From NCBI GenBank assembly GCA_963573315.1, contig OY752144.1, positions 62,001 to 126,000 of the forward strand: 64,000 nucleotides of DNA, given 5' to 3'. Below, in pieces: positions 31,194-43,929 of the stretch. Source of the DNA: Entomortierella parvispora (taxonomy: Eukaryota; Mortierellomycota; Mortierellomycetes; Mortierellales; Mortierellaceae). The notes under the pieces were generated by a model. It made no database searches. It saw nothing but the letters and a program-made list of their open reading frames with translations, and was not told the DNA's origin. The translations under genes and the position numbers were made by a program. The number at the start of each line of letters is the position of its first letter. Position 1 is the stretch's first letter.

Positions 31194-34100
31194 ATGCAAA
31201 AGCCATCTTCCTCAAAGACTCGAGCCCATCAGAGGCTGTTTGTCAACAAGAGTGGTCGGCCACTCTACTTTTGCCTCTCAAAGGAAATTCGAGACTGCCC
31301 AGCTCTCCAGCTCCGAATTGAGGTAGCGAAATGGAAAAAAGAAAGACAGGACGTTTTGTTCTTGGGACAATGGAATGCGTTTTTCTCTCCTGAACAGTGG
31401 ACGTGTGTCTAAATAGAGATACTTGTGTGTATACTTGTTTCAATAGTCGCATGGCGGGAAGGTGACTTTCGATGAAAAGGACGCATTCGTCAAATTGGCT
31501 GACCCTGACAAGAGTTACAGCGAGGCCATGTTCTCAACATCCTGGGTCGAGGATTGCATCAAACAGGGACGAGTTCTGGAGCACGATACACCTACTTATC
31601 GACTTCGACGAACCAACAGCAAGGATAAAGTCCCGTTTACCACCCAGGATGATCTCGAGCTCCGGAAGTACATTGCATCATTGAAGATGAATGGATCGAA
31701 AAATCTCAAAGGGAATCGCATATACCATCACTTTGCGTCAGCTGTAAGATGGCATCCTCTGTTGGTTGACAAACAAAAATGAGTGTTGCCACCCCAAAGC
31801 CGCTTCTCACACACCCACACTTAATGATAGAATAAGAGGCACCCTTGGTCTTCGTGGAAAGATCGTGCCAAAGTGTTGAGGTTAACTGAGCCTCCATCGC
31901 CGTATGAGACCAGCAAGGCTATTCGAGCTCAAAAAATAGCAGAGCTACATCAGAGAACTCAACGGAGCGACAACCACAGCAGCCCCCATATATTAGCCGC
32001 GTACAAGCCAGCAATCGCCAAAACAAACGAGGCGTCAGACTTCGACAGCGGACATGAGGATAATCCTGAAGTGAAAAGTTATAATGCAGGACCCTGGGAG
32101 TTGCATACCACGCCGGCAGGCCGACCCCCAGCGCCGACGCCGATGCATAGGATTGAGGACCCTGTTGAAATTCCCGATAGTGAGGACGAGGACGCTCATG
32201 CAGCTCAAAGCCAAGTGTCATTGCATTATGAAGTTCATACGTCTACATCGACATCCATGCCCTTGGAGATGTTAGGATTGACCGAAATCAGCTCTGACGA
32301 TGACGACGACGAGTTTCACCAGCGAGAGATGTCGCAGCTCTCACTTCGACCAAGTGGTACATGGCGGCCATTTTCACAGCCACACTCCCAGCCTCTTGGG
32401 CAATACTCGACGTTGAAATTTAAGAAGGAGCCTCCGAGCGCTTCAACCTCTCAACCTCAAAGCGAGCCGTTATCTACGCAAAGTTCCAAGAAAGGATTGA
32501 AATTTGTTTCATATGTCGCCCCATCGCCGAAAGCAGCACCAAGTTCTCCCACCAAAGCGGACCCTAAGTCTCAAAATGAGGACCTCGCGCCTACCCCAAA
32601 GACGACACGGAGACGAAAGTTGCCTGTTACAATCGCTTCCTCGCCTGGTACGATTTTGACCCCTCTGCCGGACGTGGTACAAAAGACTGCACTAGAGGCG
32701 AAAGCAGATGTTAAGCCAGTGACGTCGTCTGATGAACAGGGGCAGGCGTTTACGGAGGAATCAGCTTCGGATGACCATCTAGGGCGCCCAGCGCAGACGC
32801 CACAGTCCACAGAGAGATCGTATCCATCGGGCGAGAGCAATTCTAATTTCTACGCGGAACGAGATAACTACCTGGACGAGGAGGTTGGACATCAGGATAC
32901 TGCCCAGGAGAATGTGGACTGGCCGTTGGACATGTCCAGATCGTCCAGCCCCTCTCCTTGGCGAAATTCACCCCAGGCGAACTTGCCATTTCTGGAAACG
33001 TTATCACCTGAAAAGCAGTGGCCGGCCAGAGGCGAAGATTCGTTGTTGGTCGAGGAAAGCTTGGATTCCATACCACCTGGACAAGGCAGACCAAGCACTC
33101 AAATCGATTACCGCAGCAGCTCGATTGAACTCAGCGATGAGGACGATGTGGTGGTTGGCCGAATGATCTCAGCCAACATGAGGAAATTGGACCACAACCG
33201 CGGCTATCCTGATGAAAAGTCACAATCGTTGCCAGTCGACCTCGATATGCATATACCAGAAAAGATATTATCTCAGCGGACAACAGACTCTGGATCCGCG
33301 TCTGATCGACCCAGTTTTGGTTTTGTCGGTGCTATCAACTCTGTCATATCTTCGCTATTCAGCAGTGTAAGTCAGGGCAAGAGTGAAGCTAACCGCAGGG
33401 CTCTGGATGAGGCGGAAGGGTCGGTAGAGCGTCAAATACAAAGGGCAGGGTCAACAGGCATGGACGCTCAAGAGGATGAACCTGGCCTAGACGTGATTGA
33501 CTCTGGGGACTTTGAAGGACCACAGTCTGAAAATGAGCCTTCCGGAGGGGATTTGTCTAGGCGCGAAGACGACGAGGATTTGGTGGCTCGCTTGGACTCG
33601 TCGAGCTTTGCGTCGGCTCTGCCAGGCGACATTGGTCCTAATCTAACTGTTGAGATAGAAGTGGAGCTAGAGGAGGACCCTCGAATGACGGCCGTCCAAA
33701 AATCGGCGGTAAAAGAAGAAGGCAAGGGGGGGGAGGCAAACCAGGTAGAACTGGAAGAGCATGGTGAAGATGAGGCTTTGTTCTTGGAGGCTTTGGGACT
33801 TCTCAATGGCTCCGTAGTCGTTACAGGAGGCTCCGAAAGGGATACCACGGAAAGACTCGGTGCAACCAATGTCAACGAAGAGCAGGATGGTATGGGGGTA
33901 GCTGAGACTGTGGTGTTACCCGGTTCGGACGATAGTCAACGGGATCCCGTTGAGGACTCTCACGTTGAAGTCTTGGAAGCTGTGGAGATTGAAACAGCTC
34001 ATGACGAGATGGCCAAGGAGAGCGAAAGCAATCATCCGACTACATCAGCCTCTACTCCATCGCACCCAAGACGTGGACACCCAGATGACTCTTACGAGCA

Positions 34101-34667
34101 CTCTACGAAGAGAGTCAAAAGGAGCACGGACCCTTGTACAGAGTTCTACATGGATAATCTTACGGAAGGCAAGGTCGACCTAAGCAACACCAGCGAGACT
34201 GACGATGATAAACAGCAGCGCACTCGTCTCTTGCTGTACTTGGGCAACAAGTACAAAGAGCAGATTCGGAAAATGACCTTGCTTGAACTGGTGCCAAAGT
34301 TGACGGCGATTGACATTTTGGATGCTTGCTCAGGAAACTTGACGGCCGCGCGACAGTACATGAGGAAAGGGCTAAATGGTAAGGAAAACAGGCACTCTGA
34401 ACACCACTTTCTATTACTTCTACACACTAACATTACCTTTTACACTCCTACACAGAATCCATTCGACACCACTTCTGGACTGGCGCTGATGATCACCGTC
34501 TCTTTTCCAAGGACAGCGTTGAGACGGAGCAGCTTCTCGAGAAATATTCATTGGTCGACATCGTTGGCCGGATAGAATATCTGATGAGGACGAGACTGGA
34601 AGCAGCAAGCTTTGAGGTCCCCAACCAAACCGTTGTCGACATTGCCAGGAAACGCACCAGCGGCTGA
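31194..34667 (+). CDS. RAP1: Telomere-binding protein RAP1 (TERF2IP-type)
   Basis: Four exons, 31194-31322, 31447-31743, 31837-34378 and 34456-34667, give 1059 residues; joins are phases 0, 0 and 1. Residues about 14-96 form a BRCT domain: LFVNKSGRPLYFCLS, SHGGKVTFDEKDAF, FSTSWVEDCIKQGRVLE. Residues 107-154 are the Rap1 Myb domain: FTTQDDLELRKYIASL, KGNRIYHHFASA then RHPWSSWKDRAKVL across an intron. A long acidic Ser/Thr/Pro-rich linker follows. The C-terminal about 115 residues match the Rap1 C-terminal (RCT) domain: LLLYLGNKYKEQIRK, ACSGNLTAARQYM, HHFWTGADDHRLFSKD, LLEKYSLVDIVGRIEYLM. RAP1 is a nuclear shelterin-type protein recruited to telomeres. One Myb domain, as in human and fission yeast, suggests binding through a TRF-like partner rather than directly. 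I chose ATG 31194 because it starts just before the BRCT; upstream in-frame ATGs exist. Confidence 0.9.
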
Positions 34668-34978
34668 AGTTCCCATGGAAATGGTATCCATCTTGTACAA
34701 AAAAAAATACCTCTCAATCCTATCCTGGAATGGAGGACACTTTGCACAACCCGCATTGCGGACTCTCAAATAAAGGATAAAGGGCGTTTTCCCCCCCTCG
34801 CGCCAGGATGGTCTCTCTCTAGTCCCTTCGTCATTGCGTGTCACTATCACCTCCGCTGTCTCCAGAGAACGTTCTCATGAGACTGCGTTTTTTTTTTTTT
34901 ACTTTTGCATTCCCTTATCCTCTTCTGTTCTCTTCTCTTCTCTTTCTCTCTCTTCACACGATACCCACCCTCTTTGTC

Positions 34979-35698
34979 ATGACATCTACAGCCGGATCAT
35001 CCACAAAGCCAGCAACATCCGGCCGGCCAGATCATCTGGTCCTTCGACCCATGACAGTCCAGGATCAAGACGAAGTTGCCCGACTCTTTGTGGAGACCTT
35101 CCGGCGGGAACCTCTAGGAGCCTACCACGGCGTCCAATTGGTCGAGGGTCAAGCGGTCGCAAAGGCCTCTGTCAAAGATTCCGTCTCCTTTGTCGTGGAG
35201 GACACCTCTCTCACGGGCCCTCATCGCTTGATCGCATTCCGTACCAGCTGTCTCTTGACTGCCGAGAAATTACACGCTAAAAAGCAACCTTCCCACGGTC
35301 AAGACGGCAGTGAATCTGAAGATGGGGACGATGTGCAGGGGATTTTGAGCCATATGACGGACCTTTGGTTGAGCAAGACCATGATTTTCAAAGACAAGCC
35401 AGATGCCAAGGTCATGAAGTTTATTGCGTTGGGAGTCGATTCAAAGTACGAAGGTCTGGGCTTGGCCAAGGAACTGCTGAACGCTGCCATGAACAAAGCC
35501 AGGGAGCTGGACTGTGACGCGGTGGTGGTCATTGCAAGTGCGTTTGCAACTCAGCACTTGTTTAGGAACCGATTGGGCTTTGAGCAGATGGGCCAAGTTC
35601 GATACTCAGAGTGGACAAAAGGCAAGAACGGACGGAGACCCTTTGAGAACCTGCACGAGCCAGAGTTTTTGGAGATTTTTGAAAAGCGACTCAAGTAG
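34979..35698 (+). CDS. GNAT-family N-acetyltransferase
   Basis: A single exon of 239 residues, beginning MTSTAGSSTKPATSGRP at the ATG after a CT-rich leader (34920-34975). The GNAT core is visible: LVLRPMTVQDQDEVARLF (strand 1/helix 1), then KFIALGVDSKYEGLGLAKEL, where QxxGxG/A-like SKYEGLG contacts acetyl-CoA, then VVVIASAFATQHLFRNRLGF and the closing YSEW strand. An acidic loop (GSESEDGDDVQG) interrupts the middle. The acceptor substrate (amine, peptide or small molecule) cannot be told from sequence. It lies about 310 bp downstream of RAP1 in the same orientation, without sign of co-transcription. Confidence 0.82.
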   Translation: MTSTAGSSTKPATSGRPDHLVLRPMTVQDQDEVARLFVETFRREPLGAYHGVQLVEGQAVAKASVKDSVSFVVEDTSLTGPHRLIAFRTSCLLTAEKLHAKKQPSHGQDGSESEDGDDVQGILSHMTDLWLSKTMIFKDKPDAKVMKFIALGVDSKYEGLGLAKELLNAAMNKARELDCDAVVVIASAFATQHLFRNRLGFEQMGQVRYSEWTKGKNGRRPFENLHEPEFLEIFEKRLK

Positions 35699-36274
35699 AG
35701 TTGCAGATGCGTGCCCACCGGGTCAGAAAAAAAAAATAAAGTGCCTTTCAGAACGAACAGGCACAGAACTTCGCCCAGAGTTTTACCGAAAACTCGACGC
35801 CGGCCGTTTGCTTTGTTTGTTTGACATCGTCAAAGTGATGTGCTGTGTCTTTGGGCCTGTGCGAAGCAACGGCAAGGGTAATTTCTGGTCCGTCCGCGAC
35901 CATGGCAGCGGCAGCTTTCACTTGAAGGATGAGAAGGATGAGAATGATGACGAAAGGGAGGAGAAGGGAGGAGCACGACGGTCGTCGACGAGAGTGCAGT
36001 GCATCCACAAAACTGCGACAGCGCAAAAAGGCTCTCTTTCAATGCTCGATCCTCCGATCACCGCGCGACCAAGGATTGATGGAGGACACAAAAAGGTCGA
36101 TCGAGTCCGAGGCCCTTATTTTTTTCCTTCTTTCTTTGTTTTTCTCTTTTTTGTCTCCTTCGTTTCTTTTCTCATCCCTTCATCTTTCCTCCTTCATCAA
36201 CCCAAGCACCACACCCACCACCCAACCCGCGAACCAAACCAGCTACTCTATTCAGCAAGTTACTATCAATCACC
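35699..36274. other. Intergenic with promoter of the peroxiredoxin-like gene
   Basis: No supported gene; a long open frame here lacks family signatures. 36115-36270 is a T/CT-rich then ACC-rich leader. Confidence 0.5.
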
Positions 36275-37471
36275 ATGACCACCACAGACAAAGTCAATAC
36301 GCCATACGAGGCTATCAGGGACATCCCAGTGACCGACTTTTTGAGCGGCGAACAAGAGTTGACCATGAAGGCGCACGAGCTTTGGAAGGATCAACCAGCA
36401 GTCGTTATTGGTAAGTGGGAACGTCAAGGTTTCATCATCCTGTTCTGTGGCCCCTGCATAGTCTGTTTTTCCAAGCTTTATTTACTGAAGTACTTTTTAC
36501 GCCTCATGACGACGTTTTACTGTCACAGTCATCCGCCGACCAGGATGCCAGTTCTGTCGTGAGGAGGCGAGGATCTTTCACGCACACAGAGAAACCATCG
36601 AGAACAAGATGGTACGTGTATTCAATCTACGCGAATCTATGTTAGCTTTTGGTCTGGCATCTGGCTGTTAGCTTATTATGATATCTTTTTTTTTATTTTG
36701 TCGTGATATCGTTTAGGGCATGCGTATGGTGTGCATCGTCCACGAGAAAGAAGGCTCAGACATCTTCCAGAAGGACTCTTGGAAGGGCCAGGTCTATTTC
36801 GACGAGAGCAAAGGATTCTACAAAGCCCTGGGGTATGTGCACCCAAACAGTTGACCGACTTTTTTTTATTTTTTTTCTTTGATGTGGACCGTGTCCAAGG
36901 TAATTTTTGAAAGCAACGACCCAGTCCTGACGTTTTTCTTTGTTTGAAACGTGATATAGTGGCGGTCATCTGCGTATGGGAGGTTGGGAGCAGCTGATCA
37001 AGCCCGCATTCTGGGGCAACGTGTGGCGAAACAAGCGCTCTGGAGTCAAGGGCAACTTTGAGGGCAACGGCCAGTAAGTGCACTTTTTCCTTGTCTCAGT
37101 ACCCCAGTGTTTCCTGTCTATGACTGACAACAAACGGCACGGTGTCCCTGACTGCCCTCATCCTCATGTGAATGTTCACCCACAAAATCTTTTTTAGTAT
37201 CCTTGGTGGATTGTACGTTGTCAAGGCGGGAGATCAGGGCATCGCGTACGAGCATGTGGAAAAGGTCTGGGGCGATATTGCACACGCGGACCGTGTCCTG
37301 GAGGCTTGCAGTCAGCTCACTGGTGTGGCATTGAGCCCCGAGGACGTGGCCCAGGCCAAGGGTGAGCGCGCTTCCTTGGAGAAGCGTATGCAGAACAGTC
37401 GCGATGCGGCGGCTACGAGCACTACGCCAAATGCCTGCGATGTCCCCGCCCCCCCTGCCCAATCCTCGTAG
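36275..37471 (+). CDS. Peroxiredoxin-like (AhpC/TSA-related, FAM213/PRXL2-like) protein
   Basis: Five exons, 36275-36410, 36529-36611, 36717-36832, 36960-37073 and 37198-37471, give 240 residues; all joins restore frame. The thioredoxin-fold active site is VIRRPGCQFCREEA (Cys-x2-Cys, about residues 51-54), just after the second strand (PAVVI). Further along, IVHEKEGSDIFQKDSW, GQVYFDESKGFYKALG and GGLYVVKAGDQGIAYEHVEK match the PRXL2/FAM213 layout, in which a redox-active CxxC reduces peroxides or prostaglandin endoperoxides. The fungal substrate is unknown. No signal peptide is visible. The C-terminal about 35 residues are Ala/Ser/Pro-rich and probably disordered. Confidence 0.85.
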
Positions 37472-38296
37472 GCGCCTGAACTGTTCGTTTTCCTGCGCAA
37501 GCTTTCCTGTTTTTTTACGCCAAGAGGTTGATTTCCCACACGATAATCGTTTCCAAAAGCAAGAGGGAACACGAAGAAAAGACAAAGCAGTCTTTGCCAC
37601 CGTTGTTTTTTTGCATCCGTAGCTCTTCTCCCTTCCGTAGCCAAGCAAAAGCAAAAGAAAAAGAAAAAAAAAAATGAAGAGAGAGCCACAAAGTCGAACG
37701 AATGAAGGAAATGCGTGCCAAAAAAGGAAGGGAGCGTGGTTGGCGGTTGTTTCTCAGGGTGATCCACCCAGGGCCCTTCTTCCCGTGGGATGGGACGCAT
37801 CTGGTGACGAGAGTGGGTGGTGGTGATGATGACGGTTCCTTGGGGGGAGAAGGACCCGTCGGGCAGGTGCGAGAAAAGGGAGGGGAGGGGAGAGAGAGAG
37901 AAACGACCGGGTTCTCGCCAGGCTGGTGGGAAGACGACGGCGATGATGGTGATGATAGTCTTCATATCTGAATGAGCCCCCTCCTCCTTCCCACAGATCC
38001 GTCTCGAGACGCGAAAAGAGAAGAGAGGAAGAGAGGAAGAGAGGACAAGGAGGCAAGGGAGCTGCCCGTTGCGCTGCGTAGTTGCGAATACAAGGATTGC
38101 AAGGATTACAAGAAGAAAGAGTACCTGTCCAGCCGCGGCTTCCTTCCCACACGACTGCTTGCTCATTCCTTCCCTTTCCTTTTCTCATTTCATTCCTCTT
38201 CTTTTTCTTTTTCTTCTTTTTCTCTTCTCCATCAACCCTCCTCTCCCCTCTCCTCTTCTCCCTTCCTCTCCCTCTCCCTCTCCCTCCAAACACACC
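37472..38296. other. Intergenic, carboxypeptidase promoter
   Basis: No supported gene. 38160-38290 is a nearly pure pyrimidine tract immediately upstream of the carboxypeptidase ATG. GA-rich sequence before it yields spurious frames on the minus strand. Confidence 0.55.
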
Positions 38297-40351
38297 ATGG
38301 TCTTCTCCAGGCGCCTGGCAGTCTCTGCCTGCGTGCTCTCGCTCGCCACCTCGGCCTTGCTCTTCTCCACCTCTGCCGTCCAGGCCAGCCCCTCTCCCTC
38401 CCTCAACTCACTCCTCAGGGATGCCGACGGCTTTGTGGACCAGACCATCAGCCAGCTGGACTTTAGCTGGGACAATGTCGACGAAAAGGTCCACGACGTG
38501 CTCGAGGACCTCTCTGACAAGTTCAAGTCCAAGATCGACAAGGCCACCGACTGGGTCAAGACCCTTACTCACGAGTCCTTCCCCGGTGTCCAGTTGCGTC
38601 TCAAGGAGCCCAAGCTCTGCGACCCTGACGTCAAGCAGGTAAAGATTACAGATTGCTCTTGTTCCCCGCATGGTCCTGTCATGGTCCTGTGGACGATATG
38701 GTTGGTGGGGCGCAGGAAGACTTCCTACACAGTCAAGTTGGTCCTGGAATGATCCTTGCCATCGGAGAGCGCGTCTGGTGTCTGGTGCCTTGGTTCCCGA
38801 CTGGATTAGCAAAGGCGGAAGTCTTCTCTCTCCAGTAGGAACCAAGGGAACAAGACGCAACGTCAGAGCTCACTCGTTTTCTCAGCAGAGCTCAGGTGGA
38901 CAAAACGAACGGAGGCATGACAACAATGCGCGCGCTTCGCCTTCACCCCCCTTGCTTGCTTTTGTTCTGTGCCACCGTCCATGATGCGATCTGTGGTCAT
39001 TTCCCCCTCTTTCCGTTTCCTTGAACCCAGCACCTGCATCACGACCGTTGCTGTTGTCACTGATTTGTCTACGAACTTGCCCTGATTAACCTTCTTCTGC
39101 ATGTTTCTTTGATAATAGTACTCTGGATACCTTGATGTTGGCTCTGACAAGCACTTTTTCTTCTGGTTTTTCGAGTCCCGCAACAAGCCAAAGTCGGACC
39201 CATTGACCCTCTGGTTGAACGGCGGCCCAGGTTGCTCTTCGCTCACCGGACTCTTCATGGAACTTGGACCCTGCAGCGTCAAGGAGGATGGCTCCGGCAC
39301 TCTCTACAACCCCCACTCGTGGAACTCCAACTCTTCCATGATCTTCTTGGACCAGCCCACCAACGTCGGCTTCTCCTATGGTGACTCTGTCTCCAACACC
39401 TTCACTGCCGCCAAGGATGTCTATGCTTTGCTCCAGGTCTTTTTCAAGGAGTTCCCCGAGTACCAGCGTCTTGATTTCCACGTTGCAGGAGAGTCCTATG
39501 CCGGACACTACATCCCCGCCATTGGCCAGGAGATCAATGAGCAGAACAAGAGGGTTGCTACTCCTCTTCTTCGCGCTCCCGGTATTCAGCACATCAACTT
39601 GGCCTCGCTCATGATTGGAAATGGCTTGACTGATCCCAAGACCCAGTACGAATACTACCCAGAGATGGCTTGCCGCAACTCGTATGGCCCCGTCTTGGAC
39701 GATGCTACCTGCGACAAGATGACTGCTGCCTACCCCGCTTGTGCTGACCAAATTCAGGCCTGCTACGACACCGAGTCTGTCTTCCGGTGCTTGCCCGCTG
39801 CCGCCTACTGCAACAAGGAAATGATTTCGCCCTACCAGATGTCCGGTCAGAACCCCTATGATGTCCGCAAGAAGTGCGAGGGCGGTGGAGGATTGTGCTA
39901 CCCTATCTTGGATGTGATCCAGGATTATTTGAACCGCGAGGATGTCAAGGAGGAGCTCGGTGTCCAGGTTGAGAAGTATCAGTCTTGCAACATGCAGATC
40001 AACATGCGCTTCATGCTCCAGGGTGACTGGATGAAGCCCTTCCACCGCATGGTCCCCCCACTGTTGGAGGATGGTATCCGTGTTCTTTTGTATGCTGGTG
40101 ATGCCGACTTTATTTGCAACTGGATGGGTAACAAGGCCTGGGCCATTTCCTTGCCTTGGTCGGGTCAGTCCAAGATGCAGGAGAAGAAGGACAAGAAGTG
40201 GATTGCGAACGGTCACCATGCTGGTGATGTCCGCTCGTCTGGCGCTTTGACGTTCTTGCGCGCTTTCGGAGGTGGACACATGCTCCCCTATGACAAGCCT
40301 GAAGAGTCGCTCGAGATGTTCAACACCTGGGTCGCTGGCAAGAAGTTGTAA
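38297..40351 (+). CDS. Serine carboxypeptidase (S10, carboxypeptidase Y-like)
   Basis: Two exons, 38297-38638 and 39119-40351, give 524 residues; the 480-bp intron is long for this window. The N-terminus MVFSRRLAVSACVLSLATSA is a signal peptide. A propeptide of about 90 residues precedes the mature enzyme, which starts near KQYSGYLDVGSDKHFFFW. Catalytic triad: Ser in GESYAGHYIP, Asp in GDADFICNWMG and His in GGGHMLPYDKP; the NGGPGCSSL oxyanion loop and the extra Cys residues of CPY-type enzymes (for example KCEGGGGLCYP) are present. It is probably vacuolar or secreted and removes C-terminal residues from peptides. The usual Gly-Ala-Gly before the active His reads Gly-Gly-Gly here, a mild change. 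Confidence 0.95.
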
Positions 40352-40562
40352 AAGAATCCCTCATTTGTGTCGAGAAAATAACAACATGAATACAAATAAA
40401 TACCTTTGGATCTTCCAACAGTATACAATGGCGTCAAAACCTATGGGAGGATTCTTGAAAGAACGAAGATCCTTCCCACAGAGAAAAACGTGGAATTTTT
40501 TTAATTCCATTCTTTTTTTTTGTTCTCCACATTCATCTCTTTGCTCATTCCATCAAGAAAAC

Positions 40563-41430
40563 ATGGGGTTGGAATTCATCCTCTTTCGCCATGGCCATTC
40601 ACTCGCCAACCAAGAGTCCCGCATAGTCTCCTCTTTGGAGCATGGCACCAAGAACACCGGCGGGCCTCTTGGTACCGGGTTTGGACTTTCAGATCGTGGA
40701 CGAGGAGAAGTCAAGGAGGTAAGAAGACCTTCCATGACCCCTTTTGGTTGCAGAAGAAAAAGGTTTTCGCTCGCTCATCCTTACGACTCTCGCCTTGATC
40801 TTCTTTTCATAGTCGGCCGAGTCCTTGCTAGAGTACATTCTCAAGTCGACGCCCTCAGGCACCACCAGTCAAATCCAGATCGTTGCCTCTCCCTTTCTCC
40901 GAACACAGGATACGGCCCATCTCATTCTCGAGAGCGTCCAGCAAAAGAAGCAGGAACTCGACGAAATTCAGAAATCTTGTTCCGCTTCCTCCTTGCCCAA
41001 GGGCCTTCTCTCCAGGGGAGAAATTGAAACGGATCAGGATCTAAAAGAGAGATTCTTTGGGGATTTTGAACTGGCGATGCCATCCGACAACATTTACGAC
41101 CAGGTCTGGGATCAGGATGTTAGGAATCCCTTCCACCATTCCTTTGGAGTCGAATCTGTGAACGAGGTGACAGAACGTACCACAAGAGCCGTTCGTCGAT
41201 TGGAAAAGAAACTGGCCGCACAGCAGCCGACAGAATCATCCGGGACGACTTGGGTGGTTCTTGTGAGTCATGGGGATGCATTGCAGATTTTGCAAGTGGC
41301 CATGAAAGGATGGAGTGGAGATCGTCATCGACAGATTGAACCTTTAAATACGGCGAATTGGAGACATGTTGCTTGGAGTGATTCTCTCAAGGACGCTCAC
41401 TCGGGTTCTGTAGTCAATTCCTGTGCCTAG
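40563..41430 (+). CDS. Histidine phosphatase (phosphoglycerate mutase-like)
   Basis: Two exons, 40563-40718 and 40813-41430, give 257 residues. The catalytic signature FILFRHGHSLANQESR opens the protein (phosphohistidine His10 in RHG), and the second conserved His is in VVLVSHGDALQILQ. SPFLRTQDTAHLILESV supplies the phosphate-binding Arg. The region ETDQDLKERFFGDFEL with FGVESVNEVTERTTR is as expected for a broad histidine-phosphatase-superfamily enzyme rather than glycolytic phosphoglycerate mutase, which is longer in its key loops. The substrate is unknown. The start ATG follows a T/CT-rich leader only about 210 bp after the carboxypeptidase stop. Confidence 0.88.
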
Positions 41431-43910
41431 ATAAAATAAACATAGAAATGTCAAACAAATGACAAAAGTCAATCTTTGCGTACCTCATGTTGTCAATTTC
41501 AAGGGAGCTCGATCTTGGACAGGATGTACCATGGTGAAGAACGGAAAGGACAACTATGAATCCATGCGGGGTTACAGAGACCATCGGCACATGTCGATCA
41601 CAAAAGAACTTTCTCCTAGAAACGACTCGGAATGTCCGGTTCAAGGAACATGGGGTTCCTCAATCCCCCGCGTTTGTGCATAGACCACCCGTCAAGACGG
41701 TGAGAGAGTTAAGCACAGCGTCCGCAATCCGCGCCAAACATACACAAAGATTGTAATTGCCTCTTACAAAAGACCATGCATTCAGATCATGAAAAATAAA
41801 CAAATCTCTTGTGTGGTAGTTATTCACATGGGTGGAGAGAGGGTTTTTTCTTCTTTTTACAGCCAATGGCCACACAGACCATCAAAAACCTCTCCGAACA
41901 TCTCCTCTAACTGGTCCCATCGTTCTGCGGTACCTTCCTGTGCGGACTAAATTCTTCATTGCTCAAGGGACCGTCCATTGCGAAGGTGTGTGGTTTTGCC
42001 AAACGCGCGATTAATAAAAAAAGACGCCATCCTCCATCCGGCCACCTGTCCCTGTTCGCTGATTCAATTCTTTCCGCGGACATGCCCTTCTTACTTGGGT
42101 CAGTATTTTGCTCATCAGAGGGTAAGAAAAGAAAGAAGGCCATTCCCTTTCGTCAGCGCCTTGGGAAATGTGATAAAAAAAATTGCGCCGTATTGCTCAA
42201 CCATGCTTGCCCATGAAGTGTCTGATACTGTGGCCAGCCAAAAGGGCTGAACTCCGCCTCCCACTTTTGTTTTTTTATGGGGGAGATGAGGAAGAAGAGG
42301 AGGAGAGGACGACGCACAGGAGCAAATGATTTATTTCGCGCTCACGTCCCTTTGACGCCTTCATAGGTTGGAAGAAAAATTTTCTGCCAAACAGCTGCTT
42401 CGCGCGAACCAGTGCTGTATGTACTGCCTACAGTGTGTGTGATAGGGGAAGGGGAGTGACCCGTGCCTGAAAAAGCCCATTCGAAGAGGAATGGTGTGTG
42501 TGTGTGAGAGAGAGGGGGAACCAATGGCTCATCACCTTCCTTGTCCCATGATGAAGGCTAAAGAAGACGGCGTAACGTCAAGTCTTTGAAAATAATGTTG
42601 GACGTCCTTTCAATGGGGCGGTTTGAGAGAGAGTTGTCTTCTTTAAGCGAACAATTACCATGGAAGGATGGGAGGGCGATTTGGATCTAGAACCCGGAAG
42701 AATGGTTATTAATGTTCAGGGGCTTTTACGGGCTCGCAAGATAGCTGGAAGGGACTTTTGTGAGGACGTTTGCTTTTTATCAGTCTTTACTCTTGTCCGC
42801 CCTTGCACAAAATGATTGTTCCAAACATCTCAGCCCATTGTTGTCGCTGATAGATAGTCTACAACGGATAGTGTTGTTGGTGCAACTGCACCAGTCTCTT
42901 GCCTGCACACAAAGATCGCTATGGGCGACAAACAATTGTGAGAAATTTCTGTAATTGGAGAGAGATTTGGGATGGGCAGGCAGATCGGGCGGCGTTGTTG
43001 GAGACACAAAAAAAACAAGACTGACTATAGCACTGAACGGAGGGAGGTTTGGTTCAACGATTGCGCAGGTACAGGCTTTCAATCCATATGGCTGTTTATG
43101 AGAATAGGAGTAATCCATCAGAACCTTGAGGGAATCTGCACCGGCAAAAAGATGTGTATCACCAAGATAATAAAAGGAGGCTCGTGTCTTTGACGTGACC
43201 TTTTTGAATCAAAGAGGCGGAGCCAAGGATATTGTGCACCGGCCTTGAAAAATGGTGGACCGGCGGAATTGATCGAAGGTCCTTGACGCCCGATAGTGAA
43301 TCCTTGTGGGTTCTCTTTTCATTTTTAGATACCTTTTATTGATAAGAGTACCGTGCCCGAGTACAGCATGCACATTCCTGAACCCTCATGTCGTGGTCAC
43401 CGACATGGATCCCATCGTCATTGTTGTTTCTCTCCTGTCAGGGCGAGGATTGAACACAGGAGACTTTAAGAACAAAAGGCCAGGGTCCTCCGAGGTTCAT
43501 TGGATTAAAAAGAAATAGATTGTCACGTCGTACGGGGACCTCTCAGACGTTCCACGTTTTTGTCCAGTTTACATAACAGGTGAAAAAAAAAAAAATACAA
43601 AAAACAAAGAGAGGCCACCACCCTTGTTTCGATAACAAAAGGGGTTGGACATTCCATTTCTATCCGTCCAAGCAAAACAAACAACGGGCACCTGGTCCTT
43701 GCGCTGGCATGTGAAAATGATAGCAAGAGAAGAGTGGAGAAAAGAGTAGTCTCCCCGATTGAACAGGAATCACGCCACGTTGTGTTCCCCTTTAGCGAGT
43801 TTCACGCGCTTTTCCCTTCTTTATTCTCCTGCTCCACAATCCCGCCGGCAATCCCGCTCATTCCTTCCCCCTTCAGATTCCTAACCTTTGCGGAAAGTGA
43901 GCGACGATAG

Positions 43911-43929
43911 AAAAAAAAAAAAAAAAAAA
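43911..43929. repeat. Poly(A)19 tract
   Basis: Nineteen consecutive A. No adjacent retrotransposon-like sequence was recognised. Confidence 0.8.

Noticed and set aside
35514-36278. Plus-strand open frame of 254 residues between GNAT and the peroxiredoxin-like gene
   Set aside because: Overlaps the GNAT 3' end in another frame and the promoter of the next gene; no motif.
37312-38166. Minus-strand open frame of 284 residues upstream of the carboxypeptidase
   Set aside because: Composed of Ser/Phe/Pro runs from pyrimidine-rich promoter sequence; no domain.
39086-40279. Minus-strand open frame of 397 residues opposite the carboxypeptidase
   Set aside because: Antisense of a highly biased coding exon; no splice or family support.
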